NCBI GenBank assembly: GCA_019096155.1
Contig: JAHCVI010000001.1
Coordinates: 8,184,001-8,248,000 of the forward strand
From: Staphylotrichum longicolle
Taxonomy: Eukaryota; Ascomycota; Sordariomycetes; Sordariales; Chaetomiaceae
Length of the DNA: 64,000 nt
Direction of reading: 5' to 3'
Made by a program: the position numbers and the translations under genes. Positions 54,644 through 64,000 of the stretch are shown one piece after another. Every line of letters begins with the position of its first letter. The first letter of the stretch is position 1. Below the pieces are notes generated by a model that did not search any database, was not told the DNA's origin, and was given only the letters and a program-made list of their open reading frames with translations.

Positions 54644-57600
54644 GGTTGCCGATCGCCGCCTTGCAGATCACACACGGCGGGTGCGAAGAAGCGCGAGACA
54701 GTCCCAAGACAAACGGCTGGCGGGGAGCGAGCTGGAAGAAGAGAAGCGCTGAAGCGGAGGGTCGAGAAGGTTCAAGAGGCTGGGCTTGGCACACTTTTCT
54801 GCATGAGGAAGCTCGATCGGCACGCGGCCTGAAGCCGGATCTGGCAAGCAACGCCGTTGGATCCTCTCTCTAAAACTAGGCGACTTGCGAAGTAGCATTC
54901 GCCTGGGTCTCTCATCTGGCTGAGACCAACAAGTTCGTGTCAAACCCTGGGGTTGTGCTTTGTACGTAACCTTGATGGGCCTGGGTGTGGACTCCAAGTC
55001 GTGGTCGGTTGCCGTTGATGGCCAATCTGCCAATGTAATGCGGAGGGCGGGACGACCCGTCGTTGGTCCTTTGTTTCGCTGGAGCAAGATGAGACGCAGT
55101 GCTGGAGGAAGCTGAATGCCACCTGCTCAGCCAGCGCCGGCCAAATACTCGGTGGTGAATGGGCAGGATCTGCTGTAATATTGGCGCCTCATGGTGGCGG
55201 CTGATGCGCAAGTGACTGTGGCCGTTGCACAGCCAATCGATCTAAAAGGTCGCAACCCCCAAGCTTTGATGAGGTGAGATGGATGGTGGACTCGTTGCGA
55301 GTGAGTGGGCAATGAGGCTTTCCAAGGACAGAACAACGGGCTATCTACGTATATGTATTTTTTGAGCGGAATCTGGGTCCTGTAGCTGCATTCGTCCCGG
55401 GGACGGAGGCATGGGAGGTAAGCGACCGAGATAAGGATTAATTTGGCGTTTGCTTTGGATGGACTTCTGCGTTGACATGCAAGACATGCAGATATCCTCG
55501 GGTTTTGCGCTTTGGTTCCGTTTGCACCCGCACGAGTGCCTGGCGGCGAAGGATCCCAAGACGTAGAGCAGTGACTAGAGACGTCAAACACAACAGACGA
55601 AACAAATAAAATTGCAAGGTAGACAAAAAGTATGGACGAAAATAGAAGAAAAGGAAACCTTTAGGATTCACAGATCGACTGTGCGGAAGCTCCTGAGTGG
55701 GCCAGGTGATGTGTGAGCATGCCCGACCTGAGAATTCCGTTGACTCGACTGATCAAGGGCTTCCCCAGCCAGGCATGGTGGGGTCATTTGTCAGTTGCCG
55801 ATGGCCAACATGTGCAGGAGGCAGGGAACGCAAAAGGGGCCAGCTGCATGAGTCCCTGCAGGGCAGACCAAGACAAAAAAGAGACGGCAAAATGCTTGCC
55901 ATCGAGGCTCACACAATGCTTTCGCAAAGCCGAGTTTACAGAAAAACACCAGAGATTCACAGGCCTCGAGCAACGAAACCATGCAATGCCGAAAGCGAGA
56001 ATCGTGTGGCACATGCAGGAGAAATAGGAGGCTTTGTGTGGTACATTAGTTTAGTGTAGGCCCATTTCCTGTGGAAGGCACACTCAAGCGCGCACTGCCC
56101 AGGTGGCCCACTAACCCTTCAGGGACCAAACAGCAGGGAGGGACCCGCAAGCCGCTGCTGGTGCCATCTACCCGCTTCTGCATCCCCACAACCCCAATTC
56201 ATGGAAGTGCTTGCAGAAGCATCAATCCTGCGCGCCCAACATCCAGCTGTTGGCAAGACAGTGTTCCGTTCGCCGTCCCGCTTCCTGCTTCCCGCTTGCC
56301 GAAACCAGCGCAGGGAATCGTTGGTGACAAGACGGCGACAGCAAGACATCAAAATGGTGGCACTGGCTCCAAGACCCATTGATCGACAAGGCGGGCTCGC
56401 ATGGCGGAATGGTCAAATAGCCCGAAGCCATGGGTACGCCGGGGTCTGATCGTGGATGGGTCCAATATACGCGCGGTATTGGCGAGGGTGCAGATCCAGG
56501 TTTGCCTTCGGGAAGCAGAGGGGTGGCTCGGGGTGGGCAATCGGCACCAGCCCGTTTCTCGGCCAGCTCCCGGATTGGCGCGCCCTGGAAAAGATTGGAT
56601 GACGACTCTTGAGTTCCAGGCCCTGCGCGACATGCAATTCACAGGGAAACGAGCCCCTTTGGCTTGCGCGGATGGACCCCAGCTATTGGCGACCCCGGCC
56701 CCAACGCAACGCTATTTCTTCAAACGGACAAAATGGACGGATCGAGGTGCAGGGTGTGCTGCTGCTGGCTCCAGGCGCCGTGGGGCGGCTCTGGTGGCTG
56801 CAGGGTTTCTCCTGGCTTTCCAGGAACCGCTGCAAGTGCTGCCAGCCCGCTCGATAGTGTCCCTGTGGACCGCATCTCTGATTTTGTTGCTCCTCCCCCC
56901 AGCCAGGAGGTCCAGGTCCAGGTCCGGTCCAGCTTCCAGGTCCTCTTTTCAGATCCAACCCCCCCGCGAGTGCCGCGCTCCCGGGTTTGTCTGACCCCTT
57001 GATCGCAGCAGCAGCACCTTGCAAACGACGACAAATTCCCCGTCGACATTCGCTTGTTTTCCCCTCCCCCAAACCTCATCCACCTAGCGGCATCTCCGCC
57101 CACGATCCAAAACAGCAGCCGGCTCAAACCGGCTTGGTGTGACTGCCTGACACACACCCCCAGACTCAACCCGGCGTCTGCCTCACCAGCCTCGCGTCAG
57201 CGCTCGGTGAAGAACGACGACTCACCATAACCTGGACGCCGGATACCTGGGATTCCGTACCCCAAGACGGAGAGCAAGCCTCCCCTGGTGTTTCCAGCAC
57301 CCGCTTCGCCCTCTCCCTACAGCACCAGCTTTAGAGGGTCTTGTCACCATTATGTTTCATCCGGGGCCCCATCCGTGATTGGAGCCCCGTTTCACGACCT
57401 GACGTTTCGCCATTTCTTGCGGTGCCATCTCACCTTATTTCTGGGCCGTCCTGTCATCCGCGGCGCTGCCGACATTCGTGCGAGTCTTCCATCACTGCGG
57501 GAACCCGCAGAACGCATGAGGCTGGGGTCCACCGCCGAAGTGCCCCTCCGCCCGTACGACAAGTTCCTGCCGATCGCCGCCGTGATCTGCGGCCAATGAC

Positions 57601-57652
57601 AGCAGATCGCCCGGACTCAATACTCGCCCGGAGAACCCCCGACTCCTCCGCC
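54644..57652. other. 3.0-kb divergent spacer
   Basis: Upstream of FAR-17a (-) and the coiled-coil gene (+). No gene supported; an open frame upstream of the next start (57341-57652) is probably leader sequence. Confidence 0.5.
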
Positions 57653-60034
57653 ATGGCGTTCCCGCAGCTCCCATCGTCACGCCTCTCCGAGGTGCAGCTG
57701 CCCATCGTGCTGGTCCCCGATGTCGACGAGGAGGATATGGAGCTGGCATCGGGCCTGGAGGTCGATACCCGGACACAGCACGAGGATCAGCAGACGCCGC
57801 CCGCCCCGCAGCACCCGATACCGTCCATGCAGCAGGCATTCGCCGAGTCCCTGGTCGAGGCCACTCAGGGGGATGGGGCAACGAAGCCGAAGCTGCGAAA
57901 TGGCGACGCCAAAGCACGGCGAGAGGAGCTTTTGGACCAGGGCAGGTCGGAACCGCCCCCGACTGCCCTGTGGCGTCGTCGGCCGGGCCAGAAGGCTCAT
58001 GAGCTTTGCAGGTTGATGGCCCAGATCTCGTTTGGGGTCTACCTATTGCTCCATGGGATGGCCAACAGCCAGATCTTGGTCGTGTCCATCCTGCAAGGTC
58101 ACATCGACGAGGTGGACGAGTTCCTGGAGACGACGCTGGAAGACATGGACCTTGCCACAAAGGATATGGAAGACCGGATCAAGCACCTCAAGCTGCCCAT
58201 GGACAACATTGGGGTGTTTGAGCGCATGCTCGAGGACCGCAACTTCCGCATGCAGATCCTTGATGGCAACCAGAAGATTGAGCACATCTTGGCTCGGACG
58301 CAGGTTGCGCTCAAGCAGACGACACAGGACCTCTCCGAAGGCCTGGCGGCGACCAGGGAATTCACCATCTACCTGGCCGAGCAGCAGCATGGAAGCTGGC
58401 GACGGGACCGCCCCGACGTGATCGACATCTTCGACGCCATGAAGGGGAACACCGATGGATGGTTCAACGCGTTTATGGACCTGCAAGCCAAGGGTAGCGC
58501 GCTCAATGCTCTGACTGTCAGGCTGACCGACATCGTCTCCGAGATGGAGCGGAGGGCGGGTGAAGTCAGCCGTAAGACTCGGGTATGTCTGCATGACGAC
58601 AACCTAGGAGATGGTTTTTACTGACCGATCAAACAGTTTAGCATCCAGCCTTACACATCTCCCAGACACAGTCCCCAACCGTCAAATGCGTCGTCGATCA
58701 CTACTCCTCCCACTTCGCCCCCGAGAAAAATCCCAAACTCGCCTCCTCGACTCTCCCTGCGGCTGAGCACCTTACAAACAGTCGAGCTGTCGATTGATGC
58801 TGAAACCCAGCCAAAGGCGGAGCCTGAAGAATGGACCGGGGAGCAGAGCAGTGACGGAGCGACACCGCGATCGCTCCTCATGGTGACTTCAAGGTCACCG
58901 CTGCCTGACTCGCCGCTGGAATCGATCTTTGAACTGCCACCGCAGTCGCCCCCTGCTCGAAACCCACGCCGGCTATCGAAGAGGCCGTCGATGTTGTTGG
59001 AGACCCCGAAGCTCGAAGTGCCCAAGGAAGACAAGGAGGAGAAGGAGGAAGAGGATGCGACGTTGTACATCTTGCAGCCCAGGACGTACACACCTCAGCT
59101 GCCATCACCGCAGCCCTCGCCTCGCATTTTCAAAGAGCCGCCAAGGCTGGAGCCGCTAACGTACAGGCCGCGAGCCGAATCCTCTGCGTCGTCGGTGGAA
59201 TCGGCGGAGCCCCTGACATTTGAGCACGCCAAGCCTCGCGTTGAGCAAGTGGTATCTAAGCCGCAAGTACACAAGCCCAGGGTCGTCGAAATCGGCACAA
59301 GGGCAGATCCGAAGCCGCCTTCGAGGTTGAGTTATCGACCGGATTCCCAGCTGGTGGCCGGACCAGACCCAGCGCAGGCGCCCGAATTAGTCATCCCGCA
59401 CGACCTTGAGGTCAATACGACGACGCAAAGGACGTCGCTCAGGCAACGCGTCTCGCTCAAGACAAACCCTCCGGAATCCATCCAGGTCCCACCGCCGAAC
59501 GCGCTCGAGCTGCAACGACCGTCGCACGCAATGCCCCGATACCAAGCGCCAGATTCCGCATACGGGTCTGATATGGAGCGGCCTCCGGTCCACTCCATGG
59601 CGTCCATCAACTCGTCCCTCGTGGATTTCTCACCACCCTTCATCCACCCGGGGATGATCCCCTCCCCGCACTCCGAGAGGCAGTTCTTCCGCCCCGTCCA
59701 AGCCAGCCCCTACTCGCCGCTGCAGCAACGACCGCACACGTCCGGGACCATCGGCCCGCATCACTTTCCGGCGCCCCCTCGAAACACGCCGTCGGCGATG
59801 GGGATGAGCATCATGAGCCGGGAGACGACCATGACCAACAAGACGGGCGGCGGCAAGTCGGTCAAGAAGAAGCGCAGCGCGTTCGGCTGGCTGAAGAAGG
59901 CCTTTGCGCTCGACGAGGAGGAGCGCGCCGCGTTTGAACAGAAGAAGAGAGAGCAGACGACCAATCCGTACTATGAGGCCAAGAGCCAGCAGTTTCTGGA
60001 TGGGAAACGCATCCGGCCGCGGCAAGGTTATTGA
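57653..60034 (+). CDS. Coiled-coil protein with Pro-rich region and polybasic C-terminus, unknown function
   Basis: Two exons: 57653-58582 and 58637-60034 (donor GTATGT, acceptor AAACAG), about 775 aa. The start at 57653 has a strong CCGCCATGG context; an in-frame ATG at 57596 is possible. Residues about 125-310 form a helical region (RLMAQISFGVYLLLHGMANS, then HIDEVDEFLETTLEDMDLAT, EDRIKHLKLPMDNIGVFERM, VALKQTTQDLSEGLAATREF), with heptad-like spacing. Exon 2 is Ser/Pro-rich with many charged residues and ends in a polybasic helix (KSVKKKRSAFGWLKKAFALD). I do not recognise the family. A cytoskeletal or signalling scaffold role is only a guess. Confidence 0.78.
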
Positions 60035-60851
60035 GAGTTCGATGGGAGGTGCTGGCCGTCGCATTCGTGTTCAACTCTGGGGTTATCTCATACAACGGGG
60101 TCCAAAAATAGTTTGGATGGGATTGAGAGCTGCCTGGTTGCGGGAATCTGATAACGAGCAAGCCATGCCATGCCATGCCATGCCGTGGCAGTTCGTACGG
60201 CCCGGGCCGGGCGGGTGATATGTGAAACGGGCCCCGCCCGGGTCACAACCACATCTAATGCGTTCCGTTCGGACGGGAGCGGGTTTTGCTTGTTGTTTAT
60301 GCGTTTGATACCCGGCGAACCGCACACCGATGTTTGGGAACGCCCTAATATTATCTGAGCAACGGAAAGGTTTCTGGGTTGGATTTTTGGGATCTGTCTG
60401 GGTTGGGTTGGGCGGTTCGTAATAATGGGGGTCTTGTAATATGGTACGATACAGTTGTGTTTGTTGGGGTCAGCCGGGTCAGCTTCTGACACAGGGAAGA
60501 ACGGTATTGCATAGCGAGGATCGCACAGGAATCCCTTGTGCATTTTGTTGTAATCATCAGAGTTGAAAATGAAAACGCAGGGTTGGGTTGGGCTGACGAC
60601 GGACATAACCATTATTATGTACATGCAAATCACCCTCCAAATCTGTCTGATCGGCCTTTTCTTTCGGTGAATTTCCGTTGCAGGTCATGGACACTCTGTA
60701 AGCTACTGGGGTGCTGAGCGCCGCTTTCACACGGCCAGTCAACGATTACGTAATGCCATTCTCGAAAGGTGGAACAACCAAACGGGAATTTTCCCGACAA
60801 CAACTCGCCGCAAAATTTCCCCCATCAGTACACCTCTCTGTCCTTCACACC
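60035..60851. other. Intergenic between coiled-coil gene and URI
   Basis: No gene. Holds a CCATG tandem repeat and a GC-rich inverted repeat at 60163-60241, listed separately. Confidence 0.55.
60163..60241. repeat. CCATG tandem repeat followed by a GC-rich inverted repeat
   Basis: Four to five CCATG units at about 60163-60187, then arms CCGGGCGGG (60207-60215) and CCCGCCCGG (60233-60241) separated by 17 nt. The hairpin could form in RNA from the 3' end of the coiled-coil gene. No function known. Confidence 0.5.
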
Positions 60852-62666
60852 ATGGCTCAATCAAAAGACCATCTTTCCGACCTTGACCGGCATGTCCAGG
60901 CGCTCGAGAGCAAGGTCAACCAGCTGCGAGCGTCTCTGACGCACTGGCAACAATGGTACCTCGAATACTCGGCGCTCAAGGAAGAGGTCGAGCAGCTGCC
61001 CACCGACCCGCCTCCGCACGAGCAGCTCCGCCGCATCCGCCGTGACTTCGAGAGCAACTTGCTCACGAGAAAGGAGATCAACGAGATCCTGGGCAAGAAC
61101 GATCTCAGAGAACCCGAGCAGATTGTCAGCGTGCTCTCGCGGCGCATGGACTACGTCGAGCAGAACATCAACTCCCTGACGAGAGTCCTCGAAACCGAGG
61201 AGAACAGGCTCGCTGCCGCGACCGTCATCGCGCAGCCGGATGCCGGCACCGACGAGGAGAGCGGTCTGCCCATCACCGACATCATCGAGGAGCTGGACGA
61301 CGATGACAATGTCGTCAACTTCCGGCTGCAGGGCGGGGCTGATGTCGAGCCGAAGATCGTTGAGGCGCTGAAGAAGGCCGGGATCCAGGAGAAGGATCTT
61401 CCTGAGAACGAGGCAGAGTTGCCCGGGGATCAGGAGGCGCCTGGCCCCAGCCCAGCGCAGGACGAATCGGCCAAGGAGGGAAATGGGGACGCTGCAAAGA
61501 CTGCAGACGGTACCCAGGAAAGTACTTCCCAGGGCGAAACCGCTCCTCGGAAGAAGTCTGTCTCTTTCGCGGAGGACACGAAGCCGGGCCCTGACGCTGT
61601 TGAACCTCCACAATCGAGGGCAGCGCAGGAACTCGAACGCCTCATGCAGAAGGCCCGAGAGCAGGAAGCGATGGATCTTTCGAAAGCCGTCATCCCTGAG
61701 AATGAGTCGGCGGCCGAGAGCCAACTGCGCCGCGAAATGCTCGAGTACAGCATGTCGGAAATCGGCCCTGTGGTGGCCGAGTTGCAGTTAGAAGAGGACT
61801 ACTCGGGCGACGAGGATGACCTGGAGTGGGACGACCTTGACGACTACGAGGAAGAAACAGACAACGAGGATGGCGAGGATGAACTGGGTCGCTCCAAGCG
61901 CAGCGTCATCACGCCGGACTATATGGCGCGCATGCAAGAGCTTGAGAAGCGTCTGAGCGGCAACTCTGCCTTCTCGGTCGGCCGTTCCGAAACCCAGCCC
62001 AAGAAGCTGGATGAAGGCATCGGGCGGATCGCGGTGGTTAACGAGTCGAGCTCATCCACAGCTTCCCCGGCAGCGGCTCCTCCAAAGAAAAAGACCGTCA
62101 GCTTCGCCGCGGAGTTGGATATTGCCCCCAACCCCGTGGTTCCACCAACTGCGGATACAAGACCCAAGGAACGCAAAATCGCACATGTTGGAGATATCAC
62201 GGAGAAAACTGTGGAGCCAGAGATGCTCCAGGACCCCGAGGAACCGCCAAAGCGGGTGTCGAGGTTCAAGAAAGAGCGTGGTACCGCCCCATCTCCCTCG
62301 CCGTCGCAGTCCGCTGGGCTACCTCCTGGTCCGCATCAGCTTCCCGCAAGCTTCAAGACAGCACAGGCTGCACCGCCGGCCGAGCCCACTCCACCGGAAC
62401 ACCAGACCATGGCCCCCACGGTTGTCGAGCGGGCTGGCTCTGTCGATCCGACAGAACCGGATGAGATGGACGATACCCTGCTCTACCAAGCCGCGGCGGT
62501 TGAGTACAACCGTTTGCGAAACCAGCTCATCCAGAAGCAAGGCGGCTTCGCGCAACAGGACGGGGCTCTGGACAGTGAGACGGGCCTCGTCCCCCTTGAC
62601 GAGGAGCTCGGCGGGCCCCAGCGGATGAGCAAGTTCAAGGCCGCTCGGCTCGCCAAGCTGCAATAG
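60852..62666 (+). CDS. URI/Bud27-like unconventional prefoldin
   Basis: Prefoldin-like scaffold that binds RPB5 and R2TP and links RNA polymerase assembly and TOR signalling in yeast and human. Start at 60852 (MAQSKDHLSDLDRHV), 604 aa, intact; an upstream in-frame ATG at 60711 is less likely. The N-terminal coiled coil and prefoldin core run from about residue 5 to 120 (LDRHVQALESKVNQLRASL, HEQLRRIRRDFESNLLTRKE, LSRRMDYVEQNINSLTRVLE). Then come a long acidic linker with Asp/Glu runs, two copies of a K(K)(S/T)VSFA motif and a C-terminal DUF3835-like part (QRMSKFKAARLA). Confidence 0.9.
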   Translation: MAQSKDHLSDLDRHVQALESKVNQLRASLTHWQQWYLEYSALKEEVEQLPTDPPPHEQLRRIRRDFESNLLTRKEINEILGKNDLREPEQIVSVLSRRMDYVEQNINSLTRVLETEENRLAAATVIAQPDAGTDEESGLPITDIIEELDDDDNVVNFRLQGGADVEPKIVEALKKAGIQEKDLPENEAELPGDQEAPGPSPAQDESAKEGNGDAAKTADGTQESTSQGETAPRKKSVSFAEDTKPGPDAVEPPQSRAAQELERLMQKAREQEAMDLSKAVIPENESAAESQLRREMLEYSMSEIGPVVAELQLEEDYSGDEDDLEWDDLDDYEEETDNEDGEDELGRSKRSVITPDYMARMQELEKRLSGNSAFSVGRSETQPKKLDEGIGRIAVVNESSSSTASPAAAPPKKKTVSFAAELDIAPNPVVPPTADTRPKERKIAHVGDITEKTVEPEMLQDPEEPPKRVSRFKKERGTAPSPSPSQSAGLPPGPHQLPASFKTAQAAPPAEPTPPEHQTMAPTVVERAGSVDPTEPDEMDDTLLYQAAAVEYNRLRNQLIQKQGGFAQQDGALDSETGLVPLDEELGGPQRMSKFKAARLAKLQ

Positions 62667-63264
62667 TCCAAGCAAGCCTGCCTTGAGGCTGTCTCATAGT
62701 CGATGTTGAATCGAGCTATAACGGCGTCTCCAACCTCAGCTCCTCCTATTTCCGTGATCAGTTGAATCACACCTCTCTCCGGCCTTTCTCTCTATCTCAT
62801 TTCCTTTCATTCACGCCGATCGTGGTCCAGTACAATGACTCTCTCCAAAGCATCACCAAGTTGGTGGCAAAGACGACGGAACGCTTTAAATTGTCTGACA
62901 ATTGGTGGTTTGCAGCTCCTCCATCTGCATTCGCATTACGAGCGGTTCCAAGACTAAAGCGGATGGGCTCTCTGACGCCTCGACCCTTGGCAAACTTACC
63001 CCGTGGTCCTGGCGATTCGTTTCACCCCTCACATGTTGACGTTTTTCGTGTGGTAGATGTAGGAGCAATAGCATTGTGCCTGTGTGTGTGCCCTTCCCTA
63101 TGTTATGTGTCATCAAGTTCGTACATGTCGTCGTGTCTTGTGTGTGTCGGCCCCATCCGTCGTCACCATAGGATCTGTACCCCGCTCAGCCAGGCCCGTT
63201 GAGAGGGAAGTATAGCCAATCCTCCGGCAACCACTCCTTCCAAACACAGAGACTGGTCTCAACT
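62667..63264. other. Intergenic between convergent URI and NUDC
   Basis: 3' flanks; T-rich stretches. No gene supported. Confidence 0.5.
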
Positions 63265-63920
63265 CTAATTGATCTTGGCCTTGCTAAAGTCCATCTCGGG
63301 ATGCTGCTCCTGGAACTTCTTGAGGATGTCCATCTTCTTTTGCTCGTCGCTCGTGGGGAGGCCCATCTCCTTTTGCCGCTGGTCAAACATCATCTTCTCC
63401 ACCATGCTACGCGTCTCGCCGTCCAGGTCCGACAGCTTGCTGTTCTCGGGCACGATCTTGGTCACGTCGATCTTGGGCGCGTCCGTCACCACGTGCGGCC
63501 ACCACTCCATCTTGTTGGCCTTGTCGAGGTGGATCTCCACCACCTTGGTGTTGTTGGGCGCCGACGAGAGCGTCCACGTGCTGTCGTCGATGCGGATCGC
63601 GTGCGGGAGGGTGCCCTGGGGGAGGGGGAGAAAGGTTGAGTTAGGTGGGTGCCCGGAAGAAATTGAGGGGGAGAGAGAGGACAAAAGAGGGAAAGACAAA
63701 CCTTGAGGATAGGTTCTTGCCCCTTGATCCCGGCCGAGATGGACTCCTTTTTGATGTCGACGACCAGGTCGCGCCCCTTGAGGTTGCCGGGGACCGAGAT
63801 GGTGATGTCAACGTCGCCGATGGTTTGCGTCCACTTGTAGGGCAGAACGTCCTGCTCGGCTTGCTCTTTGGCGCGGGCCGCGGCCTCTTCGGCGGGGGAC
63901 AGCTCTGTCAGGGGAGCCAT
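63265..63920 (-). CDS. nudC: Nuclear movement protein NUDC (CS domain)
   Basis: Dynein/LIS1-associated HSP90 co-chaperone that supports nuclear migration in hyphae. Exon 1 63920-63702 and exon 2 63615-63265 (donor GTTTGT, acceptor CCCCAG, phase 0), 189 aa, close to the length of Aspergillus NUDC. The CS/p23-like domain runs from YKWTQTIGDVDITISVPGNL (about residue 28) through KGQEPILKGTLPHAIRIDDSTW and VVEIHLDKANKMEWWPHV. The C-terminal family block is KLSDLDGETRSMVEKMMFDQ, RQKEMGLPTSDEQKKMDILK and QHPEMDFSKAKIN. No frame break. The gene starts 80 bp from the window's right edge, so its promoter is mostly outside. Confidence 0.96.
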
Positions 63921-64000
63921 GTTAGTGTTTTCTGTCGGAGAAGTGTGCCGTGCTCCATTTCAGGGCTTTGCTCAGGCTGAGCTCAGGTGGGCGGCGCAAG

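Noticed and set aside
56400..56450. tRNA-like A-box (GGCGGAATGGTCAA) in the spacer upstream of the coiled-coil gene
   Set aside because: No matching B box (GGTTCGANTCC) follows and no cloverleaf could be drawn, so it is not a tRNA. No other tRNA was found by eye.
1..64000. Secondary-metabolite cluster, CRISPR array or mobile element
   Set aside because: No PKS/NRPS/terpene domains, repeats of regular spacing or transposase domains were seen on either strand.

Overview
The window looks like chromosomal DNA of a filamentous ascomycete, most likely a Sordariomycete close to the Sordariales. It is GC-rich, introns are short (about 50-210 nt), and many products resemble Neurospora or Chaetomium housekeeping proteins, for example a fused HIS4/his-3 enzyme, a Ure2-like GST, DUF3176 and a fungal caspase-like family. 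The genus is inference. No transposon, AT-rich RIP-mutated block, tRNA, rRNA or secondary-metabolite cluster was seen.

Layout, left to right: mitochondrial-type ThrRS (partial, +), Maf-like nucleotide pyrophosphatase (+), GH47 alpha-mannosidase (-), UTP11 (+), a Ser-rich membrane-tail protein (-), D-amino-acid oxidase (+), CMC1 (-), a multi-TM/FN3/coiled-coil protein (-), lipin/PAH1 (+), TAF9 (-), HIS4 (+), a GPI-type phospholipase B (+), a degenerate caspase-like protein (-), a DUF3176 membrane protein (-), a CDF zinc transporter (-), a GST (+), an F-box protein (+), GUP1-like MBOAT (+), a FAR-17a/AIG1-like protein (-), a coiled-coil/polybasic protein (+), URI/Bud27 (+) and NUDC (-). Spacers range from about 0.2 to 3.5 kb.

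The genes do not form a pathway cluster. They are mostly unlinked housekeeping functions: translation and ribosome biogenesis (ThrRS, UTP11, URI), transcription (TAF9), lipid metabolism and membranes (lipin, PLB, GUP1, FAR-17a), amino acids (HIS4, DAO), metal and redox (CDF transporter, GST, CMC1), protein quality and glycosylation (GH47, F-box), and nuclear movement (NUDC).

Two things stand out. First, the caspase-family gene at 32463-34241 appears to have lost both catalytic residues (GH to GF; DCC to DCA) and carries an N-terminal Cys/His motif assembled across an intron. Second, seven genes have apparent reading-frame breaks, several at short homopolymers. This suggests base-level indel errors in the assembly, and automated gene models there should not be trusted without raw reads.
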